The position numbers and the translations under genes are program-made. This document shows positions 45,648 through 55,227 of a stretch of 64,000 nucleotides of DNA, piece by piece. Below the pieces are notes generated by a model. That model was not told where the DNA came from, made no database searches, and worked only from the letters and a program-made list of their open reading frames with translations. How positions within the stretch are numbered: position 1 is the stretch's first letter; each line of letters opens with the position of its first letter. The stretch is from positions 62,001 through 126,000 of the forward strand of contig JAQYUZ010000031.1 in NCBI GenBank assembly GCA_033819885.1, in the 5' to 3' direction. The stretch is from Microbotryomycetes sp. JL201 (Eukaryota; Basidiomycota; Microbotryomycetes).

Positions 45648-46055
45648 TCAAAGCTTCTTCTTTGCCGATGTTTGAGCACGAGCTGCAGGCGATTGTTTTT
45701 GTTGGACGACGGCAGAATAGACAACAAAACCCACTGCAAAGCAGAATCTCGTTAGGCTTCCAATTAGATTGGCTTAAGACACGATGGACTGACCGACAAA
45801 GACGAGCAGGATGAACAGGTTGTTGATAAAGAATCGGGCCGTGTCGCGAGACAGTTTGAGTGTGTCTACGAGCAGTTTTTCGATTGTATGGACGATGCCT
45901 TCGAATACGCCAAGCACCGTTCGAATGCTGTGAACGAGAGGATGGCAAGGTAAGCGCAAGGCATTTCAAAGATGCACGTATGTCTGAGGTGAGACTTGCA
46001 TGGCCTGAATGATGTGCCAGATGCCTTCGACGAGTTCAGTGATTGGGTTTGCCAT
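45648..46055 (-). CDS. Small single-pass membrane protein, unknown function
   Basis: Three exons (46055-46000, 45927-45794, 45733-45648) join in phase to 91 residues. The start is MANPITELVEGIWHIIQAI. The middle is amphipathic (RTVLGVFEGIVHTIEKLLVD). One transmembrane segment follows: FFINNLFILLVFVVGFVVYS. The C-tail is short and basic, ending QTSAKKKL. The first intron (45928-45999) needs a GC donor, GCAAGT, to restore phase and give QAIIRTVLG. I recall similar short, conserved fungal proteins of unknown function, but I cannot name a family. The topology suggests an ER or Golgi membrane protein with a lysine-rich cytosolic tail. It is too exon-split to show as one open frame, so automated callers might miss it. 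Confidence 0.75.
45928..45999 (-). other. GC-AG intron in the small membrane-protein gene
   Basis: The donor reads AT then GCAAGT, and the acceptor TTCACAG. This 72-nt intron keeps the phase between exons 1 and 2. The nearby GTCTCA is a poor donor and gives the wrong phase. Confidence 0.7.
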
Positions 46056-46533
46056 TGTCAATGAGGCGAGGTACGGGTTTCTTGTTTAAAGGAGCTCTGG
46101 AGACCAGGCGGCGCGGTCGAGCGTGAGGAGTGAGCAGCGCAGAGAGTAAGCTACAAATTGGGAAAGCATCCTGCAAGGAAAGAATTCTTCACTGTACTGA
46201 CATAGGGGGCGTGGGATCGAGCACAGAGAGTGATGGAGAGGGAGAGCACGAAAGCGGATGGTGGTTTCACGTGACCCACGAACGAGCGGTGACGTCAAAG
46301 GCGACCAAGAGGAGGCCCAACATTGGGTGCAAGATGCCTGACTGGGCGGATAAATTTCACTTTGACTTGTAACAGCCTCCATAAATGATCATGTGTGTGC
46401 TTGATCAGCAGCCTGTCGAATAGATTGATCACTCAACCTTTCGGCTGGCGTGTCTCACTTTGCCCTCCCTGAACCGCCGTACCGTTGCTTCCCGCAAGCC
46501 CGCGACGGTGCTCTTTTGGCCCAGCACTCGTGC
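46056..46533. promoter_or_regulatory. Divergent intergenic region
   Basis: This is 478 nt between divergent starts. It contains one CRE-like palindrome TGACGTCA at 46290-46297 and a CACGTG-type core (TTTCACGTGACC) just before it. No gene is supported. Confidence 0.45.
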
Positions 46534-47444
46534 ATGACGGGCACTCCCACAGACGAGCGGGCATGGCTTGACGTGTTCCTCTCGGCTGATCGACCGCCGT
46601 CCCCGCCCGTTTCTCAGCGCGCAAAGCTGCTCGCACAGCGGTACACGGATGCAGATCAGCAACGACAGCTAACAGGCTCACTTGCCGGCTGCTCGCGACT
46701 GGCACGAGTGTGCCCTTTGCTGTGTACGAGCGGGTCCAGGCGTGGGATGTGGCGCAAGAGCCCTTGGTCAACAGACAGAGACATTAATCCCACGTATATG
46801 CTACCTGAAAGTGAGGTAGAGTGGCAGGCGTGGCTGCGAGGTCAATACGCCGCCCGGGTAACGGATCTTGCGACCGTTCGAGATACCGCAAACGAGAATC
46901 ATACGCATGCAGACAAAGATATAATCATGACGGCGACAGAACAAAGCACATCAATCCTGTCTCAAGCCTCGCGACCATCTACATCGTCCACCAGACAGGG
47001 CAAGCTCACAGGACTCGTCTCGACCAAGCCGGCGTTGACGACCACAGCTGGAAAGCGAGATGATCGTCCAGCCTCGAGCTCGGCCCACCGCGCACATAGC
47101 AAAAGACTAGCGGCTGACGAGAAGGTCTCTCCGACCAAAAGCTACTCTTCGGGTTTGCCGCCGCCGTCAAGTGACTTTGCGCCACCGACTCTGGACGGCA
47201 CTCCGTCTGAGCACGAGCACAATGTCCAGGTTTTGAACGAACGTGGACACACACAGGTAAGTACGGACCCACTTGTCGGACCCGCAGATATTCATTGCTG
47301 TCCGTGAGATAGATGCAACAGTCCAAAGCGACATCCGACCCGTCCTCGCCAGTCGCGGCCGACACGTCCACTCATTCGAGATCTCGCCCAGCTGCAGGAG
47401 ACACAGATTCGACGTCAATCTCGAATGCGTCAAAGACCGCTTAG
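46534..47444 (+). CDS. Hypothetical protein
   Basis: I do not recognise this protein. The first ATG in a long open frame gives MTGTPTDERAWLDVFLSADR. A central part has TYMLPESEVEWQAWLRGQYA. The rest is low-complexity, rich in Ser, Thr, Ala and Pro. A good donor after GHTQ (CAG/GTAAGT) pairs with an acceptor before ATGCAACAG. This adds MQQSKATSDPSSPVAADTST and about 25 more residues before a TAG. No domain, signal peptide or TM segment is visible. The DEWxxWLR-type block is the only hint of folded structure. It could be a fast-evolving nuclear protein. The frame is long enough to be real but the support is modest. Confidence 0.5.
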
Positions 47445-47612
47445 ATGGGACTATCTCCCGTGTTTATCGTATCGAGCTTATTGTTGTCAGAAGCGATTTG
47501 AGCTACTTTGCACTCACACAGGTACCTGATAGACTGTACGTGTCTACTTTAAAGAGTTGCTGATGCCTGCGGGCATAAGCTCATACACCAGGATTCTGAA
47601 CGGACGAAATAA

Positions 47613-50600
47613 TCAAATTGCCTGCTCGGTGCACAGATTTCTGTCCGAGATTCGGTCTACCAAGCCCAACAACACGCACGCAATGTCACAAAACGCCTTG
47701 GCCCTCATTCCTCTGTCTAGAGCCATCGTATGTTGACCCAATAACGTCGAGAGGGTTTGCGCGCTCTTCAGCATCTCGTCGAGCTTGCGTCGAGGCGTGC
47801 TTCCAACAAGGTTCAAGCAAGACACGATTACAGACTCGAGCAGGGTCAAAAGAGTATCCGTAGATGGCGGCTCAGTCGTAGCCGGAAAGCGCTCTGTTCG
47901 GACGCGCGTTATTGGAGGTGTCGAATCGAGGATGCAGATTTGGGGAACTCTCGATTCGAGTCCCAAGATGCCGAGTCCAATCAAATCCAAATTCGAGGTC
48001 TTCTCTCGTAGCGGCAGGCTCTGTGGCGCAATATCGGAGACATGTGGCGCTACTTCGGACAGCTGAGGCGAGCTCGTTAGGGCCGACAAAACAAGTTCAA
48101 GCTCCAGGATAGCGTCCAGTCGAGCAGTCAGCACCGAGTGGTGGGCGAATTTGTGCAAAAGACGATTGATGCCCCAATCGTCCTCGTCCGCTGCCTATTA
48201 GCGAACAGTTAGACTGAAGGTCTCTTGAGCCATTCTGCAGGGTGTGCTCACCACCTTCGTCATTTGACTGCCATCCGAATGGTTCCCTTGCACCCAAAGT
48301 AGATCCACAAATTGAATAGCGACATTGTTCCAGTACGCTTCGCTCGCTCCAGTCCGTGACCGTGCTCTTTCTTGACAATTGGCGAGTGAAGATGGCGAAA
48401 GGCCAAAACTGGTCAGCGTTTGGCCGTGCGCAGAAGAATTTTGTTCAGAAGACGCTTCGAGGTGGAATAAGCGGTGTTCCCGAGGTCGGCACAGCCTTGA
48501 TACCTTGTCGGACAATGCGTAAAGGGTTTCATACAGTGACGGGTCTTCAGCCGGTTTGATAAACACTAGAGAGCTGGTTTGTCGATTGCGTGGAATCGGG
48601 TCGACCATACTCTGCTCCCGTCGCATGGTCGAGTCAAACCAATTTCTGATTCGCAAGTTCTGCTTCACGTAGTATTTGTCAGCGTACGGCCGATGCAGTC
48701 GAAGACGTGTGCGTGCTTGCCTCCAGCTGCTGCCTCTCTCTTCTTGCCATTCCCTTCAAATCCTCGAATTGTCGTCCAAGGCCGCCGAGCATTTCTCTCA
48801 AGATGCCCAGTCTCTGCTCTCGGTCTTGGCGCGCCTCTTCAAGCGGAGCTGACACAATTTGCAGGACATGCGCAAGGTCAAAACCCTTTTGCTCGAGCTC
48901 GAGCAACCTTCGTCGCGTGTTGGAGACTTCGACGGCTCGCGAGAAATGATGCGCTTTGACTGCTCGATTTTGCGCTCTCTCAAGCTGACTGAGCAACCAG
49001 CTGCGTCCATTCGGCGTATGTTCTTGACGATCGAGCTCGTACCAAGCGCCCGAACGAATCAGTTCAATGAGAGCGTTCCTAATACCCGTGATCTCGGCCT
49101 CGTTCAAGCATGATCCTGCAGCTTTGATCGGGTCGACCAGGGTACATCCGTCAATAGGCGTGTTGAGCAGTTCTGAAGCCGGACTGGAGGCGCGCGAATC
49201 TACCTCACTCCAGCACATGGCGTCCTGATCGTTTCTGTGATGCAGGAGATTGAGAAGATCGAAAATATTCGAGCTGAAAACCGTTGTTGATGTGAGCGAG
49301 TCTACGCGCGCGTACAGAGTCGTCACCAATGGCCAAGATGGCTGATTCAGTCCTATCTCATCAGAACCGGTGAACCGCATGATGGGTGCGAAATGTTTTG
49401 ACAGTGCGTGCGCACTTGACGCCGAAACTTGGAACGCTCGAATTTGGCTGTGACCGGGAATTGAGCCATCGACATGCCTATGATAAGACCAGGCCTTTGA
49501 GAGATTTTGAGCGGCCGTCACAGCGGGCGATGACCTTCCATTTTGCTGTAGCCCATTCAAGAACGAGTGCTGCAATTGATGAATCAAACGTTCCGTCTGA
49601 GCTCGCCACTCGTCGTCTTGAGGCGACCACTCTTTACCTCGTTCCTCAAGAGTAGTACAAGAATACCTCAAGGCGCCACCGTCCCGCAACGTCACACCGG
49701 CTGGCAGTGTTCCGTGGCTGTTTCGAAAGCCGAAAGCTGCCCTCCTCAAACATGACGGCAAATAAGTATTTGTCCACCAGTGCTTCACGAGGATATCCTG
49801 AGCTTTGGCGTGCAAGGCTGGTCCGTCTGACGAGGTGCAGTCTGGAGGAAACGATTCTGACAGTAGCTTGTTGATGACAACATCGCTGTATGACCTGGCT
49901 GGGCAGGTAGCAAAGAGGTCAAAAAGCGTCGTCATCTCTCTCTCGTCACCTGCACTTTCGAAAGACTCGGTACTTGGCGAGGCTAGAGGTTTCGGTGGCA
50001 GTGGCGGGGGCAGGTCAACCTTTGAGCCGGATCGTACAAAGTCGGACACATGAGCTGCCGTTGTAAATGGGTACGTCGACAATGCCGACAGAGTATCTAT
50101 GATCGGCGAAGCAGAGGGTCGCTGCGGCTTTGGTTTCGTTGAGTGAAAAGTGTCATCTCGGCTGGCAGTGTCCTTTGCGACAGGTCGAGGTTTCCGCTGT
50201 TTCGCTGATCTCTGTCTGCTGAGAATTGTTCTGACGTGTTGGTCGACCCGATCGAGAGCTTGGTGCTCGTCGACATTGAGAGGTATTTCTGATTTGTCCA
50301 GAATGTCGAGCATGGAGAAGAGCAACTGTAACAAATGCATTTCTCGCTCTCCTGAAAAATCCGCGCGGCTGTACAATTGAGGAGTTGCTGTTCTGACATC
50401 CGGAGCGGCTTTGTCTGCGCCGCCAGCCCCCTTGCGCTGCCTGTCAGCAACGACACATATGTCCCGTCCAACAAGTTCTCGAACCGCCGTTTCGAAAGCA
50501 CCGATCCCGAGCTTGATGACTCCGTCCGGCCCAGACACCGAAAGAGTCGTGTCCACGAGCACCTCGAGCGGAGAGACGTGCGGAAGCTCGGAACCTGTTA

Positions 50601-51174
50601 CCGTGATTTCGCGCAGAGCTTGATCTTCGAGCATGGCGATACCCGCTCCCAAGCTGAAAGAATCGTGGGTTACACGCCTCACGAGATTGGCAACCAGTCC
50701 GGCGGACATGTCGCCCTTTGATCGAGTTGAAGGCGATCCACTGTTGAAATTCGACACGGCTGATTGCCAGTTAGAGTTGAACTGCGTGACTATTCGATCG
50801 TGCTCGACAGAAAATCCGGAACCTCGAGACTGTCCGGTGCTTGTTTGCCTCATTTTGGTAGCTTTGTGCTCGGTTGTCAACTTGTAAGCTGTGTTTGTAA
50901 ATTCTTCTTCTAGACCTCGTGTTTGCCGATGCAATGTCCGGACAGCGCTTTGCATCTCCATCAAGCTCTGACATCGTGTGTGCAACAGAGCAAGATTGCG
51001 CTCGAACTCGTCATCTTCGTCGTCGGTTGTCGGTGGACCGAGCGCAGGCAATTCGCTAACGAGCTGGGCCAGCCGGTCGAGTTGTAGACGGACTTTTGGC
51101 ATACGAATGTATTGAGTCTCCCTGTCAAACGTGGTGGAATGACGTTGCTCACCATTGTCCGTGGCGGCACTCAT
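47613..51174 (-). CDS. Very large orphan protein, conserved function unknown
   Basis: One exon of about 2.45 kb (51174-48721) encodes most of it, then two further exons. The start is MSAATDNGEQRHSTTFDRET. An early coiled-coil-like part has YIRMPKVRLQLDRLAQLVSE. Later blocks include LFDLFATCPARSYSDVVINK, LVKHWWTNTYLPSCLRRAAF and FAPIMRFTGSDEIGL. The final coiled coil has LEQKGFDLAHVLQIVSAPLE and REMLGGLGRQFEDLK. The intron 48663-48720 seems to use GCAAGC as donor and gives LEQNLRIRNWFDST. A second, standard intron after SQMTKV joins AADEDDWGINRLLHKF. The total is about 1,160 residues. The folded blocks suggest a conserved scaffold or regulator, not a chance frame, but I cannot name a family. 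Confidence 0.75.
48663..48720 (-). other. Possible GC-AG intron in the large orphan gene
   Basis: The donor is GAG then GCAAGC, the acceptor ACGTGAAG, and the length 58 nt. A frame change is needed here because the upstream frame stops while the downstream frame (NLRIRNWFDSTMRRE) is clearly protein-like. The GT option in the area would leave an intron of only 24 nt. The sites are weaker than at the other GC introns. Confidence 0.5.
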
Positions 51175-52304
51175 ACCAGACTGCGAAGACCGAGATCCGT
51201 TGCTCGAGGTCAATCCGTCGCCACTGCAGGGCAGGGACCGTCCGTCGGTGACTCTGTGTCGCTCTTGAGGGCAACTTCACAGTCTCACCCACACATATAG
51301 CGTGTTCTACCGCATCAGCGAAGGGGGCAGAGGGCATCTGAGCTCCGTCTCAGGGTCAGACAAAGCCGCTCTCCAAGTGAGACACGCGCCATGTGGTGGT
51401 CCGTCTGTCTCAACAAATGCCCTGACGACATGGTTTACTTGTGTCACCGAAAGGCAGGTTTGTTCTGGACTAACTAACGCTAGACGCCTTGCACCGCATT
51501 GCGTCTCGGAAGATCACGTGACTGCAGAAGATCACGTGACTGTTTTAGCTTGCTTCCATGTCCGCGGCCTTTGTGCTGCTAGCATAGGGGTTCAACTGAT
51601 GACCAATGATGAAGAAGTACGTGCACAGCGCTCACCGGTGAAAAAGGCCGAATCTACTGCCCAGGCGACACCGTGGATGAGAGTTTTTTGACACAGACAT
51701 ATACTCTCTTTTCGACATAGACATGTTCTCTCGTTCTTGTATCGATGAATAGGTCCAGGGACCACTTCTCGTGCGACAGTCAAGAGACAGGAGGTCTCCT
51801 CTCACACCACCGAAAGCGGAAAGAGACGCCTCCGGAGGCGTTCCAAGAACTGTAGACTGTGCTATCAGCGGCAGCTCTGGCAATTGTTCCAACACTTCAA
51901 GACGCCAACTTAGACAGGATCAAACACGATGGATTGTGCTCTCGACTCTTCTGAATCCGTCTGAGTCGTACAACGAGAACTTTGAATCGTCGCCGAAGCC
52001 ATGCAAGACTCGATGTAATGGCTCATGGAAGCTCAGCTATCGAATAATCAGATGCAAGTGCGTCAGTACGCTACTCGGCTCCGGAATCGTGTGCATTTCG
52101 CCAGCGAGCCAGCTTTCCGAGAGAGCACAGGTCATCAGCCTCTCTCTTGTCCTTCTAACGCATACGAGCTCCGGTGCAGCAACACTGGTCGTGGTTGAAC
52201 GAGCTGCTTTCCTACTGAGGTAGTTCCTGCCGGCCTGCGGCCCTCTCTACCGCATATTCATTCATTTCCTCGAACCTGGCTGGCACTCTCCGTACGCTTT
52301 CGAG
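51175..52304. promoter_or_regulatory. 1.1 kb divergent intergenic region
   Basis: This is the longest gene-free gap in the window. It lies between the orphan gene (minus strand) and the secreted-protein gene (plus strand). Apart from the paired CACGTG repeat at 51511-51542 I see no clear feature. Short open frames cross it without protein-like character. Confidence 0.5.
51511..51542 (+). promoter_or_regulatory. Paired direct repeat with E-box core
   Basis: ATCACGTGACTG occurs twice, at 51512-51523 and 51531-51542, 19 nt apart. Each copy holds the palindrome CACGTG, the core bound by Pho4, Cbf1 and other bHLH factors in fungi. The GTCACGTGAT-like context (ATCACGTGAC) is typical of Cbf1-type sites. 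The spacing is near two helical turns. Which neighbour it controls is unknown. Confidence 0.6.
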
Positions 52305-54121
52305 ATGCACATCAGGACGATTACCGCAGCTGCGGCCTTTTCTGCACTCCTAGCGACACCACACGTTCTCGCCAAACCGCAACCGGGCCTGTTCGATCGC
52401 ATTGGGGATGCTTGGGACGATTTGATTCATGGCCCTCGCGACCAGAACGCGCAGCCGGTGATAGGTAAGTGTCGTACCCTGATGAGGTCGGTCTATTAAA
52501 ACTGGGTTCCTGAGTCTACGCATTCAGCCCCGATTGAATCAGTTCAGCCAGCCATGTCCGCCTCGAAACTCGTATCCGAGGTTCAGGCGTCCATGTCGCA
52601 GGCCGCCAAATCTCAATCTTCTGCCTCTGTGTCGCGAGCATCGGCTGTTTCCAACGCCCATACACGCTCCCGTCGCTTCTCGGCCGCTGGTAGCGTGCCA
52701 CAGTCAAGCTTCGAATCCGATTCAGAATCGCAGGTCGACGTCGAGGTCGGAGAAGATAAGCGTTCGCTGCTGGATACCATCTCGGACAAGATTGACGAAA
52801 TCAATCCGTTTGACGATGACGAGCAAGAGTCACTGCCGCCAGTGCCCGAACTCCATGTCGAAGAAGAAAAACGTTCACTGCTGGACTCTGTCTCTGATGC
52901 GATGGATGACTTGAATCCCTTCAGCGATGGTCAAGAAGATTCTCCTCCTGTCAAAGAATGGGTGCAAGGTAGCAAGATCATCCAAGACTATACCCCTACC
53001 GACGGCTTGCTTCCTCCTGATCAGAACGCCATCTTGCTCAGTGCGTTGCTGCAGGATTGAAAGAGCTCAAACCCGGTTGACAAAATTCCGTGTGAACAGG
53101 CGACTCGTATTCCATCCTCTCGACTCCTTCACTCACAGCGACTGCCGAGCTGCTCAAAATTTTGCCGACGAGCTTGTCGGGCGACCAACTGTCGTCGCTC
53201 GCTGCCGCCATCTCGTCGATGCAAGCATCAGCTGCATCAGTCGCTACAGCCACAACCACAGGCAAAGCCAATTCTATGACACCTCCCGCTTCATCAGCCT
53301 CTTTGAAGGGCAAGAACAACAAGGTGACAATTGTCGTCGACGCCGCCATGCTCGAGACGGCGTTCTTTAACACGCCCTCACCAACGACTGCGACTATCAA
53401 TGCAAAAGCCAAAATGACCCCCGGGCCTGTCAACCTCGAAGCAGAAGCGAAAGTGCCGATGGCTTCGGGTGGTGCCCCAGGTCCCATCATGCCGCAGCCT
53501 GTGGCGATCGAACTCGACACCGAAGACGACGATCAAGTATCTTTCCTGGGCCCCGTCACTCCTCTTATGCAGCCGGTCAACCCTGTTATCGCTCCGGACC
53601 AGATCATTCCCTTGCCGCCATTTGGTCTCGATCAGCTCCAAGTCGATATCGAACGTCGTGCGAGCGATGAGAACTCTGTCATCATCCAAGATGACACTCC
53701 GGGTGCTGACACGATGCCGATTGGAGGTAAAGCGAGCAAGACGCCTCGGGCTCGAGGTTCAGATTTGCCTCGGGCGACGGTGTTTCCCGGTCCACCCGAC
53801 GGTCTACCTGGTCTGAAAAAAAGCGCCCAGCCGGCAGGTCAGGCTGGCTTCAGTGTAGACAAGGGCTTCGGACGGCCGCCTCAAGCTGGTCAACCGGTCG
53901 GCAGCCCATCGGTGGCGCCGAATGATGCTGCGTACGATGCTCCACCACTTGCTCTAGCTCGTCGCCACAGTGAGTGTCCGGTACTCGTCCTGACTTGATG
54001 ACGGCACCGCACCTGACTCGAATATCGTTTATTAGTCGAACAACGCCTGCAAATGCGAGTCAAACGACGCCATGTCGAGGAACCTTTTCCAGCCAAGCGA
54101 GCAGCTAAAGCGCGAGAATGA
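52305..54121 (+). CDS. Secreted repeat protein with Kex2-type sites
   Basis: Four exons (52305-52464, 52528-53040, 53139-53969, 54036-54121) join in phase to 529 residues. The signal peptide is MHIRTITAAAAFSALLATP, up to HVLA. Right after it lies LFDRIGDAWDDLIHG. Two similar amphipathic segments follow, each directly after a KR site: SLLDTISDKIDEINPF (KR at residues 131-132) and SLLDSVSDAMDDLNPF (KR at 168-169). An RR at about 102-103 precedes the first. The second half is rich in Pro, Ala and Gly, with a helical patch (TAELLKILPTSLSGDQLSSL) and an ERR/ASDENS site. The C-terminus is very basic (QMRVKRRHVEEPFPAKRAAK). No known domain is seen. The layout fits Kex2-processed secreted proteins of fungi. 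Function is unknown. Confidence 0.75.
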
Positions 54122-54550
54122 CAACCGTTCATCATCTCATTGTTCCAAGATTTTGTACAAAGCAAGCTCGAGCTCGCGTTCTTTGTCCGTTTTGAGCATC
54201 CGTGCAAACAACTGGAGTCATACGTGTCTGTCATCTGCATCTAGCGTCAGCTTGTCATTCTCATCTTTTTGAAAATCATGATTTCATTCACTCAGTCGTG
54301 TGATGAACGATTTGAGCTCGGGCCCCTGTTTCGCTCTTGATCTCCTGCGAGAAATGCTCGCTAGCGCGGTCGTGTTGCGTGCGGCGGGTGGGCCAGTCGT
54401 CCCACCTGCGGCGATGAGAGCTGTCAAACAAGTCTTATCGCAAGGTCCGTGCCATTGTCGATGTCTGTCCGACGAGTTTCGGCGTTCTCCGCGACCTTCG
54501 CTCCCTCACGGTTGTTTCAATGACGCTGACGAGCCAAGAATACAGGCCCA
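54122..54550. other. Gap before the basic coiled-coil gene
   Basis: No firm gene is seen in these 429 nt. A short open frame with ATG at 54303 (MNDLSSGPCFALDLL) could be an upstream exon of the next gene, but I found no splice pair that keeps its phase. The 10-mer CTCGGGCCCC is at 54317-54326. Confidence 0.4.
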
Positions 54551-55198
54551 ATGACGACTCAGTCAGTGTACCACGCCCTGATGCATCAGCGCGAAGATCC
54601 GGCGGCGGCGCGACCGTCAATTCAAGTTCCTCGTCAACCCGTCGCCGAGTACGTTCAAAAGCAACGCAGCCTGTTACAAAAAACGGCACAAGAGATTCAA
54701 GATGGTCTCAAGACCCAACTTGAAGAACGGCTAGAGGAACGACGCCTACTACAAGAAGCAATTCGGAACGGGGAAACACAGCGGACCTCTCGACGGCAAA
54801 AGAGGTTTTCTATCGAGTTTAAAAAAGTCAAAAGGGAAAAGAGGAGGTTGTTTTTCGAAGGCAAAAAGATGGACAGGATCATCAAGCACAACGAGACCTT
54901 GGGAGGCAGTCCGGACGGGTCTGTGTGGAGCGTCAGGTATCTCAAAAAGGGTGTGCTGGCAGAGTTGGAGGAGAGAGGTGATGTGGTCAACGTGACGAGA
55001 AGCAAGATCCAAACACTGCTGGAGAAAGCGCAGGAAGAGGGCAAAAGCGTAGAGGACTTGGGCCTGAGCGCGGCAAAGGGCGCCGTTGGAGACAAGCTCA
55101 ACGCAAGTCAGCATGTGTGGGTCACGAGAGACAAATGGGACAAGCTCGTCGAGTTGGCTGGGCCACTCCAGCCCCGAAAAGACAGGACTACGAAATGA
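54551..55198 (+). CDS. Basic coiled-coil protein, unknown function
   Basis: This is an unspliced frame of 215 residues. The start MTTQSVYHALMHQREDPAAA follows an in-frame stop upstream. The middle is a long charged helix, with YVQKQRSLLQKTAQEIQDGL and LEERLEERRLLQEAI. A very basic patch comes next, KRFSIEFKKVKREKRRLFF. A compact C-terminal part has SVWSVRYLKKGVLAELEERG and HVWVTRDKWDKLVELAGPL. The charged helix plus basic patch resembles nucleolar rRNA-processing proteins such as Efg1 in layout only; I do not claim that identity. Its stop is just 29 nt from the convergent stop of the release-factor gene. Confidence 0.65.
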   Translation: MTTQSVYHALMHQREDPAAARPSIQVPRQPVAEYVQKQRSLLQKTAQEIQDGLKTQLEERLEERRLLQEAIRNGETQRTSRRQKRFSIEFKKVKREKRRLFFEGKKMDRIIKHNETLGGSPDGSVWSVRYLKKGVLAELEERGDVVNVTRSKIQTLLEKAQEEGKSVEDLGLSAAKGAVGDKLNASQHVWVTRDKWDKLVELAGPLQPRKDRTTK

Positions 55199-55227
55199 AA
55201 GGGTTTGCGCGGAATATTCTTGATAGC

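Noticed and set aside
18213-46297. CRE palindromes TGACGTCA at 18213-18220 and 46290-46297
   Set aside because: About one such 8-mer is expected by chance in this length. One copy is inside an intron. I kept the second only as a remark in the intergenic entry.
54303-54554. A separate small gene starting MNDLSSGPCF
   Set aside because: It overlaps the start of the coiled-coil gene, has no domain, and contains the recurring promoter-like 10-mer.
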